Shown here: piece after piece, positions 1 to 5,939 of the stretch
How the letters are laid out: each line of letters opens with the position of its first letter
How positions within the stretch are numbered: position 1 is the stretch's first letter
From: Methanomicrobium sp.
GTDB taxonomy: Archaea > Halobacteriota > Methanomicrobia > Methanomicrobiales > Methanomicrobiaceae
Assembly (NCBI GenBank): GCA_017553245.1
Contig: JAFZMT010000062.1
Span: forward strand, 1 to 6,315
Direction of reading: 5' to 3'
DNA length: 6,315 nt
Notes under the pieces: generated by a model
Database searches by the model: none
What the model saw: the letters and a program-made list of their open reading frames with translations, nothing else
What the model was told of the DNA's origin: nothing
Translations under genes and position numbers: made by a program

Positions 1-97
1 GCTCGGCAATGCCGCTTATGAGCTTTACAATGTCGTTAATCTTGAGCATCTCGGCATTGAGCGAGTTGATTTCATCGACGCTCCTCTTGGATATTTA
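1..97 (-). pseudogene. MCP signalling-domain continuation after an in-frame TAA (partial, runs off left edge)
   Basis: After the TAA at 97-95 the same frame stays open for 31 codons to the window edge. It reads ISKRSVDEINSLNAEMLKIN and then DIVKLISGIAE, which is the usual sequence just before the conserved MCP hairpin tip (in the family, QTNLLALNAAIEAARAGE). The family match is therefore continuous across the stop with no frame change. A single substitution from AAA, GAA or CAA would explain the TAA. Without this part the receptor lacks the kinase/CheW-contacting tip and cannot signal normally. TAA is not the pyrrolysine codon (that is TAG), so known methanogen recoding does not rescue it. 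I see a nonsense mutation or a base-call error; readthrough is possible but unsupported. Confidence 0.8.
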
Positions 98-3000
98 GCC
101 TGCCGCCTGAAGCTTCTCGTAAGCCTCTTTACCGATTACCGCCGCCTGTTTGCCTTCCTCGGTCGCAAACTGAGTCTTCTTCATGACTTCCTGCGCCGTT
201 CCCGATATCTCCTCGATGGATGCCGACAGGTCGGCAACGCCCATGCTTATGCTCGTGAACTGGTTATCGAGGTTGTGCATGTTGTCGGAGGAATCGCAGG
301 CATTTGTGGCGAGTTTTTCCGTCGCGGCTATGATATCGTCGTTGTTCCTGCGCAGACTCTCGGCGGTCTCCTCGATACGCGAGGTCTTGTCGCCGATGCC
401 GTTAATGACACCTCTGAACGAGTCGACCGACCTGTTGAAGTTCTCCTTGAGCGTCGCCAGCGGATCGTCCTTCTGAATCTCGGCATGAGAGATGAGGTCG
501 CCGTTGGAAAGCCCGATCATTTTATCGGTGATGAGCTTTGCACTCTCCTCAAGATATGCGGATTCCTGTTTTGCCGACGCAATCAGGTTGCGGATATCGT
601 CCTCGTTACTGCGCAGTTTCGTAATCTCGTTATAGACGATGAGGATATTCGAGACCTCGTGATCCGCTCCGAGAATCGGGATGGCGTATTCCTGTAAGAT
701 GTGATCGGTTCCCGAGAACCTGATCTTGACCTCGGAATAGGTGCGGTGTCTCGATTTGAGGACATCGGCAATGTCGTCGCCTTTCCTCTCGATGACATTG
801 AAACTGCCGATTCTGATATCCTGAAGGTGATTGTTGTCAATTCCCGACATCGTGCAGAACGCCTTGTTCGTCACGATTATGCGCATATTCTTATCGAGAA
901 GCAGAATGGGCATCGGGTTTTCCTGCACGATTGTCTCGGAACGCTTCTTTAAGGCGTCGATCTGCTTTATCTTCTTCTGGATATCCGCAGCCTCTTCGGT
1001 CTCCTTCGTGATATCGTTATAGACAATAAGAATGTTCTTTACGGTGCCGTATGTGTCGGCAATCGGGATGGCATACTCGCGGAGATAACGCTCGCCGGAG
1101 GGGAAGTTGATTCTGACAAGTGCCGTGCCCCTCGCCCTTGTCTCGAAAGCGGCGGTAATTTTGTCGCCTTTTCTCTCGATGACATTGAAATCGTTGAAAT
1201 TCAGTTTGACGATATCGGCAAAGCTCATGCCGCTCAGCTTCTCGAATGCCTTGTTGGTTACCGTTATCATAAGCGCCGTGTTGAGCAGGAGCATGGGCAT
1301 GGGGTTTTCCTGAACTATGGTCTCGGAGCGCTTCTTTAAGTTCTCGACCTGCTCAATCTTCGCATTCAGCTTCTTTAAGTCCTCTGAAGGCGCGGAAAGG
1401 CGGGCTTTAAGTGCGGCAATTTCATCCCTGAACTGTTTTGTAAGAACAGCCGACTCCGAAAGTTTCCTTTCCGACTCCGCGGATGCCTTCTCTCTGGTCT
1501 TCAACTCGGCGGTGAGCCTGCCGTTGGACTCGGTAAGCTCCATTATGCGCCTGTCGGCATCGGCGTGTCTTGCCGCAATCTTTGACTTTTTGTCCAAAAG
1601 CCTGGTATGCTCGGCTGTGAGGCGCGACACTTCCAGTCTCAGTTCTTCGTCGCTGCTCTTCCGGCTCTCGTTCTCGGATTTGAGTGCGCTGATTTCGGAG
1701 AGAAGAGCTTCTTTTTCCTCCTTTTCAGCCGCAACATTCTCCATCGAGACCTTTAAGGATTCGCGTGACTTCTCTTCGGCGTCCTGAAGCTCGGACTTCA
1801 GCTTTTCGATCTCGGCGAGGCTTGCATTGTATCTCTCCGAGGATTCCTCGCATTTCCGCGTCAGTTCCTCAACGGTCGCGTTCTTATCCGAGATCTCGGA
1901 CTCAAGGCTTAAGACCTTCGAGTTCTTTGACTCTATCTCGGATTCGAGGCTTGAGATTGCGGTGTTAAGCGACTCAATCTCGGATTCGTGATGAGAGTTC
2001 ATCGAGTTATTGTTGTCAATCGCGGATTCGAGGCGCGATATCTCGGATTTGTGTGAGCCGACCTCGGACTCGAGGCGGGATATCTCGGACTTCTGCGAAC
2101 CGACTTCGGATTCGAGACGCGATATCTCGGAGTTACGGGATTCTATCTCGGAATCCTTAAGGGATAATGCCGATTTCAAGGACTCGTTCTCGGAGTCGCG
2201 CAGCGATATCTCCGATTTGAGGGATTCGTTCTCGCTCCTGCGTTCCGATATCTCCGATTTTAAGTGCTCATTCTCGCTCTCGCACTCGGAGATCACGGAT
2301 TTTAATGACTCGTATTTGGAGTTGCGATCCGAGATTTCCGATTTCAGAGACTCGTTCTCGCTCTCGCGTTCCGATATCTTTGATTTAAGCGACGCAATCT
2401 CGGATTCGAGGGACTCGGCTTTGGCTTTCTCGGAGTCAGCCGCGGCTTTGAGAGTCTGACCTTCGGAGGTGAGCGAGTCAATCTTTGACTTATACTCAGC
2501 CTCAAGTTCTTCAATGCGGCGTTTGAGCTCTTCTTCGGCGCCCCTGTCCTGCGCTTTTGCAGCCGCTTTTGCAGCTTCTTCCGCGGCATTGGCGGCATTT
2601 GCGGCATCGGCTGCCTTTGCCGCACTTACATCCCTTGCCGCCTCCGCCGCTTCCTTGGCAATCCTTAATTCGCGGATATCGACAAGGAGTTTCTCCTTTT
2701 CGCGGGAAATCTCCTCGAGGAGCGACTGTTTCTTTGAGGCATCCTCGTTGGCGGCGTTAAGCTCGGATTTGAGGCTTTCAATGCTCTCGTTGAGCCTGTT
2801 AACTTCGTTCTCGTAGTTTCGAAGTTCCTCCACGCTCTCGGCACCCGAATCCGCGCCTTCTGAGCCTGCGCCTGCGCCCGCGGCTGCCGCCTCACTCTGC
2901 GATTCCAGCGAGGATAAGAGCTGATTTAGGCGGACGGCGCACGCCTTTGACTTCTCGTCGCCCTGATCCTCGTCGACTCTGACCGACCTGTTGCCGGCTA

Positions 3001-3142
3001 TGAACTCCTCAACAACTCCCGTGCAGTGCAGAACGAAAGCAAACGACGAGTCCTGTACTACGGTAGTACTCGGTTGTTTTGTCTGTGCACCTGTAAACAG
3101 GGCTTTTCGCCCGGGTCTCTGCGGACGCATCTCTTCGGTCAT
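95..3142 (-). CDS. Soluble coiled-coil, tandem-PAS methyl-accepting chemotaxis protein, cut short by an in-frame TAA
   Basis: This is a 1015-residue product up to the TAA. Order of parts: basic N-terminal peptide (R6-G18, containing GRKALF); a linker to about 80; low-complexity Ala/Gly near 85-100; a long coiled coil from about 105 to 600, with an Ala-rich part at 162-197 and a 14-residue periodic part at 252-375; PAS 1 at about 602-712; PAS 2 at about 730-842; a HAMP-like helical stretch at about 865-915; then the first helix of an MCP signalling domain. SASIEEISGT (residues 973-982) fits the MCP methylation consensus, with E977/E978 as the likely pair. I see no signal peptide or membrane helix, so it should be a cytoplasmic receptor sensing through its PAS domains; the ligand is unknown. 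The start is ATG 3142, because the GTG nine bases upstream lies inside the GAGGTG ribosome site. It overlaps parA by one base, so the two are probably cotranslated and work together. Confidence 0.85.
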   Translation of the reverse strand: MTEEMRPQRPGRKALFTGAQTKQPSTTVVQDSSFAFVLHCTGVVEEFIAGNRSVRVDEDQGDEKSKACAVRLNQLLSSLESQSEAAAAGAGAGSEGADSGAESVEELRNYENEVNRLNESIESLKSELNAANEDASKKQSLLEEISREKEKLLVDIRELRIAKEAAEAARDVSAAKAADAANAANAAEEAAKAAAKAQDRGAEEELKRRIEELEAEYKSKIDSLTSEGQTLKAAADSEKAKAESLESEIASLKSKISERESENESLKSEISDRNSKYESLKSVISECESENEHLKSEISERRSENESLKSEISLRDSENESLKSALSLKDSEIESRNSEISRLESEVGSQKSEISRLESEVGSHKSEISRLESAIDNNNSMNSHHESEIESLNTAISSLESEIESKNSKVLSLESEISDKNATVEELTRKCEESSERYNASLAEIEKLKSELQDAEEKSRESLKVSMENVAAEKEEKEALLSEISALKSENESRKSSDEELRLEVSRLTAEHTRLLDKKSKIAARHADADRRIMELTESNGRLTAELKTREKASAESERKLSESAVLTKQFRDEIAALKARLSAPSEDLKKLNAKIEQVENLKKRSETIVQENPMPMLLLNTALMITVTNKAFEKLSGMSFADIVKLNFNDFNVIERKGDKITAAFETRARGTALVRINFPSGERYLREYAIPIADTYGTVKNILIVYNDITKETEEAADIQKKIKQIDALKKRSETIVQENPMPILLLDKNMRIIVTNKAFCTMSGIDNNHLQDIRIGSFNVIERKGDDIADVLKSRHRTYSEVKIRFSGTDHILQEYAIPILGADHEVSNILIVYNEITKLRSNEDDIRNLIASAKQESAYLEESAKLITDKMIGLSNGDLISHAEIQKDDPLATLKENFNRSVDSFRGVINGIGDKTSRIEETAESLRRNNDDIIAATEKLATNACDSSDNMHNLDNQFTSISMGVADLSASIEEISGTAQEVMKKTQFATEEGKQAAVIGKEAYEKLQAAG
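617..1339 (-). repeat. Tandem duplicated PAS domain modules in the chemoreceptor gene
   Basis: Two PAS-type sensor modules (about 1007-1339 and 617-955) are close copies. Both begin with KKRSETIVQENPMP, share VTNKAF and FNVIERKGD, and end EYAIPI...NILIVYN(D/E)ITK. The duplication is still clear in DNA: the stretches near 1302-1340 and 919-957 match at most bases. The middle of each module has diverged more, which fits an internal duplication followed by change in the ligand-facing part. No cofactor-binding residue can be assigned by eye. Confidence 0.8.
2018..2389 (-). repeat. About nine copies of a 42-bp / 14-residue coiled-coil repeat
   Basis: The protein here repeats every 14 residues (two heptads), with a consensus near LKSEISERESENES. 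Leu or Ile recurs at the same two positions in each unit. Two adjacent units, SEISRLESEVGSQK and SEISRLESEVGSHK, are almost identical. In the DNA this shows as recurring blocks resembling TCGGATTC and GATATCTC at 42-bp spacing. Exact two-heptad periodicity suggests growth by unequal crossing-over or slippage, and a rigid rod of variable length between the N-terminal peptide and the PAS domains. Confidence 0.85.
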
Positions 3143-3154
3143 TACTTCCACCTC
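3140..3154 (-). promoter_or_regulatory. Shine-Dalgarno and TAATG coupling junction between parA and the chemoreceptor gene
   Basis: GAGGTG (3154-3149) lies six bases before ATG 3142-3140, and the parA stop TAA (3144-3142) shares its last base with that ATG. The site falls within the last parA codons. It settles the receptor start, since the alternative GTG (3151-3149) is itself part of the ribosome site. The overlap implies translational coupling and matched amounts of the two proteins. Confidence 0.8.
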
Positions 3155-3998
3155 GCTATTATCTCGGATATTTCATTGTATTTTACCGCCGCCGGACTCT
3201 CGGGGGAGATGTATGCAAGCGGCATTCCCTCGGTCTGCGCACGATAAACCTCGGAATCGTAGGGAACGGTGTGAACCTCCTTAATTTTGGTTTTTATCTC
3301 CTCTTCGAGACTGTTCTGCCGCGCTTTTTCGTCGTCGTCCGTGCCCTTTCCCGAGATCATGTGCCAGAATGCGAGTCTCATCTCCTCCATGGGAGTCTTT
3401 CTCTCGCAGAGTGCGCCTGCGCGGGTAAGAATCGCCATGTCCGCGGACTTGCTGCGCCCGGTATTCTCTTTGATATCGGAAAAGATGCAGTTTAAGCTCT
3501 CAATGCCGTTCTTCGCGAAGACACTCGAATCCAGCGTAAGGACGATTCTGTCAGCCGCGACAATGCCGTTTATCACAAACTGCCCCATGCTGGGCGGCGT
3601 GTCGATGAGTATATACTTATACTCCGAAAGAACAGGTTTGACAGCGTTTTTAAGCAGCGATGCGCGTTCGTTTATGCTGTAAAGGTAGGGTTCGACTCCG
3701 ACCAGATCGAGAGAGGATGGCGCCAAATCGATTCCGGACGGTGTTTTTGTTATTATGTCTTTTAAGGAGACGTCGGGGAAGCCTTCGAAGACGTTCATGA
3801 AGACGTCGTAGATGTTCTTTTCCTGCGAATCGGGATTGATTCCGAGTCCCGATGTAGCGTTTGCCTGCGGATCGCAGTCGATAACCAGAACGCTTTCGCC
3901 TTTCTTTTGGAGGCAGCCCGCGATACTCAGACAGGAAGTGGTCTTACCCGTACCTCCCTTGTGATGCGCAAATGTAATTACTGTAATAACAACACCAT
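3142..3998 (-). CDS. ParA/Soj-family P-loop ATPase with an apparent 1-base frameshift right after its start
   Basis: This is a deviant-Walker-A partitioning ATPase. ParA proteins bind ATP, dimerise, coat the nucleoid and move a cargo whose partner stimulates hydrolysis. Counting from a restored start (285 residues, normal for the family): HHKGGTGKTT holds the signature Lys14 and P-loop Lys19, IDCDPQAN lies at 40-47 (Walker A'), and ILIDTPPS at 130-137 is Walker B. About 20 charged residues near 214-234 look like an insertion. The P-loop frame has no ATG, GTG or TTG between the upstream TAA (4032-4030) and codon Met68 (3798). An ATG at 3998-3996, preceded by AAGGA, is one base out of frame; a third G there (ATGGGT) would give MGVVITVITFAHHKGG. 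An ATT start at 4011 or a -1 frameshift are less likely alternatives. Starting at 3798 would lose the P-loop. It overlaps the chemoreceptor gene by one base, so the cargo is probably receptor clusters rather than DNA. Confidence 0.85.
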
Positions 3999-4040
3999 CC
4001 TTTTCCTTAATATATACTTTATCTCTATTTTAAAAAAGGT

Positions 4041-4067
4041 GTTGCATTTAAGCAAAGTCAGTTGCAT
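4041..4067. promoter_or_regulatory. Paired GTTGCAT motifs upstream of parA, possible operator
   Basis: GTTGCAT occurs at 4041-4047 and again at 4061-4067, a 20-bp repeat distance and so nearly the same helix face. The first copy also starts an inverted pair TTGC...GCAA. The site lies between the TATA-like repeats and the parA start, about where transcription should begin, so a bound protein could block initiation. The regulator is unknown, and seven-base repeats can arise by chance. Confidence 0.3.
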
Positions 4068-4076
4068 GACACTCAT

Positions 4077-4126
4077 AAAAAGGGAATATAAAAATGGAAT
4101 ATAAAAAGGGAATATAAATAGGGAAT
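4077..4126 (-). promoter_or_regulatory. Tandem 13-bp TATA-like repeats, probable parA-receptor promoter
   Basis: On the plus strand three 13-bp units follow head to tail: GGGAATATAAAAA (4082-4094), TGGAATATAAAAA (4095-4107) and GGGAATATAAATA (4108-4120), with a partial fourth at 4121. On the minus strand each reads like an archaeal TATA element (TTTTTATATTCC). They lie about 85-125 bases upstream of the parA start. A long leader, or use of the lowest copy, would follow. This is the only AT-rich TATA-like cluster at a plausible distance between hypE and parA. Confidence 0.5.
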
Positions 4127-4149
4127 CGGATCTCAAACAGGCACGGGGG

Positions 4150-4202
4150 ATCCCGAAGAGTTCGGGATAGTAAAAAAAGAGATTTAACGGAATCCCGGGA
4201 TT
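4150..4202 (-). terminator. Palindromes plus T7 run at the end of hypE, probable terminator
   Basis: A perfect 12-bp palindrome AATCCCGGGATT (4191-4202) overlaps the hypE stop codon. Downstream on the minus strand comes a T7 run (4178-4172), then a hairpin with 8-bp arms and a GAG/CTC loop (4150-4168). T-rich tracts end transcription in archaea, and the run lies within 30 bases of the stop. This would separate the hyp genes from the parA operon. Confidence 0.5.
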
Positions 4203-5208
4203 AACAGACTCTCGGGACGGGGTCGCCGACGGGGGGCTCAATGAATCTCTCGCCGCCGATGGCTGTCTCCATGATAACGGATTTGCCCTCGACGACTCTT
4301 CCGACGATTGCCGCGTCTTTGCCGTATTTTGTCGCTTTTATCGCCGCAAGAATCTTTTCGGCATCCTCAGCCTTTACGCCCATGACGACCTTGCCCTCGT
4401 TTGCGACATCGAGCGGGTTGATTCCCAGAAGTTCGGAGGCGCTCCTCACGCTCTTCCTTATGGGGAGAGCCTCTTCGGAGATTCTGACCTGAACGCCCGC
4501 CTTCTCCGCCATCTCGTTGATGGCGTTGGAAAATCCGCCGCGGGTGGGGTCTTTCATCGCGTGGACCTCGCCGGCATCCATCGCCGCCTTTACAAGGCTC
4601 CACGTCGGCGCCACATCCGAGACAATCTGTTCGCCGAGGTCAAAGCCCTCGCGTGTGGTGAGGATGCACAGACCGTGGTCGCCTATCGTGCCGCTGACAA
4701 TGATGACGTCGCCGACCTGAAGACCGCAGTCGCGGACGGGCTTATCGACGACGCCGATTCCCGCGGTATTGATGACAATGCCGTCAAGCTCCCCCTTTGC
4801 GACAACCTTGGTATCGCCGGTGACGACCGCCGCTCCGCACTCCCCGAGCGCCGCATCCATAGATGCCACAATCTTTTCGAGAGTCGCGATGTCAAAGCCC
4901 TCTTCGATTACCATCGCACACGTAAGCGCAATCGGTCTTGCGCCCATCATGGCGAGGTCGTTTGCCGTTCCGCAAACGCTTACGCGACCGATGTCGCCGC
5001 CGGGGAAGAACATGGGGCGGACAATGTGCGAGTCGGTCGTAAGAACGATGTTCTGTCCGTTAATCGGGATTACCGCGCCGTCGTCGAGGGATTCGAGTCC
5101 GATTCCGCCGGCGTTGTTATGCGTGTATTTCGTAAGCGTCTTTCCGAGAAGTTCCGCAAAAACAGCCCCTCCCGCTCCGTGCATCATGTTTACCTGAGTA
5201 TCTTTCAT
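4201..5208 (-). CDS. hypE: Hydrogenase maturation protein HypE (carbamoyl-dehydratase)
   Basis: HypE takes the carbamoyl group made by HypF onto its C-terminal cysteine and dehydrates it with ATP to a thiocyanate, the source of the cyanide ligands on the iron of [NiFe] hydrogenases. The 335-residue length is normal for the family. Motifs seen, in the AIRS/PurM-like fold: HGAGG (10-14), DDGAVI (42-47), the ATP-binding stretch TTDSHIV...GGDIGRVSVCGTANDLAMMGARP (57-92), VTGDTKV (129-135), GTIGDHG (173-179), DPTRGG (220-225) and the terminal PRVC with catalytic Cys335. ATG 5208 is preceded by GGATGG, a modest ribosome site; Met8 is a less likely start. It lies 160 bp after hypA, probably in the same transcript. 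Its partners HypF, HypD and HypB are not in this window. Confidence 0.97.
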   Translation of the reverse strand: MKDTQVNMMHGAGGAVFAELLGKTLTKYTHNNAGGIGLESLDDGAVIPINGQNIVLTTDSHIVRPMFFPGGDIGRVSVCGTANDLAMMGARPIALTCAMVIEEGFDIATLEKIVASMDAALGECGAAVVTGDTKVVAKGELDGIVINTAGIGVVDKPVRDCGLQVGDVIIVSGTIGDHGLCILTTREGFDLGEQIVSDVAPTWSLVKAAMDAGEVHAMKDPTRGGFSNAINEMAEKAGVQVRISEEALPIRKSVRSASELLGINPLDVANEGKVVMGVKAEDAEKILAAIKATKYGKDAAIVGRVVEGKSVIMETAIGGERFIEPPVGDPVPRVC

Positions 5209-5210
5209 AA

Positions 5211-5305
5211 AACCATCCGCTGTTTATTCATCGGTTAATTATCATCCGTTATTTATTCATCCGATATTTCACGGTTATTTTATTGCCGTTATCTGATTGC
5301 CGGTA
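5211..5305. repeat. Degenerate 14-15-bp tandem repeats between hypA and hypE
   Basis: Successive units read AACCATCCGCTGTTT, ATTCATCGGTTAATT, ATCATCCGTTATTT and ATTCATCCGATATTT, then decay through blocks carrying CGGTTATT, GCCGTTAT and GCCGGTAT. Each has a CATCSG-like core followed by T/A-rich bases. They fill much of the gap and end a few bases from the hypE start. I see no gene here. They may be decayed slippage repeats or binding sites; the function is unknown. Confidence 0.5.
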
Positions 5306-5353
5306 TATATTCCGATTGCATCTTTTTCGTCATCGGAGAATGCCGATGCCGTT

Positions 5354-5387
5354 ATTCGTCGATTTCAATCATTCATCGACTTCAATC
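5354..5387. repeat. 17-bp tandem duplication across the hypA stop codon
   Basis: ATTCGTCGATTTCAATC (5354-5370) and ATTCATCGACTTCAATC (5371-5387) are adjacent and differ at two positions. On the minus strand the first-read copy encodes the end of HypA (IEVDE, then TGA). The second copy, in another frame, reads IEIDE followed by TAA. The duplication therefore probably arose at the gene end and left behind a copy of the old terminus. Confidence 0.75.
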
Positions 5388-5707
5388 TCGATATTCGTGA
5401 CCATGACCTCGCGTCCCTCGACAATCTCGGGCATTGCGCCGCAGTTGGGGCAGACAAACCTCTCGGTTCCTTCGTAGCCGCATTTGCAGGTCGATTTTAC
5501 GGGGACGGTCGAGGATTCGAGCTTGCAGCCTTTAAAAATCGGGTCATCCTCGCACATGGTCTCGAATAAGAAAGCGACCTGCTCGGGATTTATAAGAGTC
5601 ATCTCGCCGAATCCCACGCAGACCTTCTTTACCTGAGTGGCAAGGTTGTCTTCCGCCGCTTTCTTTGCGGTCATAAATATGTCGTATGCGATTGAATACT
5701 CGTGCAT
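5369..5707 (-). CDS. hypA: Hydrogenase nickel-insertion protein HypA
   Basis: HypA is a nickel metallochaperone that works with HypB to load Ni into the large subunit of [NiFe] hydrogenase after the iron centre is in place. The 112 residues are the normal length. The N-terminal MHE provides the Ni-binding amine and His2. A zinc site is formed by C74-x-C76 and C86-x2-C89, with a CGYEG context. The first pair is spaced CxC rather than the CxxC of E. coli; I believe this occurs in archaeal homologues. ATG 5707 is chosen over GTG 5710 because it gives MHE at the terminus and GGAGG lies four bases before it. It overlaps the hypC stop by one base (TGATG). Cys30, Cys52 and Cys61 are extra, of unknown role. 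The C-terminal coding end is duplicated just beyond the stop. Confidence 0.95.
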   Translation of the reverse strand: MHEYSIAYDIFMTAKKAAEDNLATQVKKVCVGFGEMTLINPEQVAFLFETMCEDDPIFKGCKLESSTVPVKSTCKCGYEGTERFVCPNCGAMPEIVEGREVMVTNIEIEVDE

Positions 5708-5716
5708 CACTCCTCC
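5705..5716 (-). promoter_or_regulatory. hypA ribosome site within the end of hypC
   Basis: GGAGG (5716-5712) precedes ATG 5707 by four bases and lies inside the last hypC codons (GAG GAG TGA). It decides the hypA start and points to coupled translation of hypC and hypA. Confidence 0.7.
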
Positions 5717-5931
5717 ATAGCCGCGTAAACGTCCTTGAATACCTGACGCGTCTGGAGTCCTTCCTCACGGGATAATTTCTGTATTGCAAAGCCCACGTGG
5801 ACGAGGACGTATTCGCCGACCTTGACATCCACGAGGTCTATTCTGACTTCCTGCTGCAAATCTCCGTAATCAACGAGAGCAATATTGTCATCCTTTATCT
5901 CCAGCACTTCCGCCGGAATTGCTATGCACAT
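5707..5931 (-). CDS. hypC: Hydrogenase maturation chaperone HypC
   Basis: HypC (HypC/HybG/HupF family) forms a complex with HypD on which the Fe(CN)2CO unit is built, then delivers it to the hydrogenase large-subunit precursor. The 74 residues are normal in size. The start is MCIAIP, whose Cys2 (exposed after Met removal) is the essential iron/partner ligand, and VGEYVLVHVGFAIQKL (38-53) is the family signature, with His45. The frame is open upstream to 6015, but ATG 5931 is chosen because family members begin exactly at MC and GGGAG lies eight bases before it. It is the first gene of the hyp group here and overlaps hypA by one base. Confidence 0.96.
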   Translation of the reverse strand: MCIAIPAEVLEIKDDNIALVDYGDLQQEVRIDLVDVKVGEYVLVHVGFAIQKLSREEGLQTRQVFKDVYAAMEE

Positions 5932-5939
5932 TGTTACTT

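Noticed and set aside
95..97. Pyrrolysine or selenocysteine recoding of the in-frame stop
   Set aside because: The codon is TAA, while pyrrolysine uses TAG and selenocysteine TGA. MCP sequence at this point does not use either residue.
2018..2389. CRISPR array suggested by regularly spaced repeats
   Set aside because: There are no unique spacers; the repeats are contiguous, in frame and encode heptads.
1317..2459. Plus-strand open frames rich in Ser/Arg/Asp opposite the coiled coil
   Set aside because: Their repeats are the mirror of the 42-bp units of the real gene, and they have no independent start signals or family features.
3149..3151. GTG start for the chemoreceptor
   Set aside because: The GTG is part of the GAGGTG ribosome site that serves ATG 3142.
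3978..4241. An 87-codon minus-strand frame between hypE and parA
   Set aside because: It spans the terminator and TATA-like repeats, has an improbable composition and no ribosome site. Its last codons (MVLLLQ) matter only because their ATG is the likely parA start.
4561..5238. A 225-codon plus-strand open frame opposite hypE
   Set aside because: It is wholly antisense to a certain hypE, has no recognisable motif, and is rich in Arg/Asp as expected from reading the opposite strand of a GC-biased gene.
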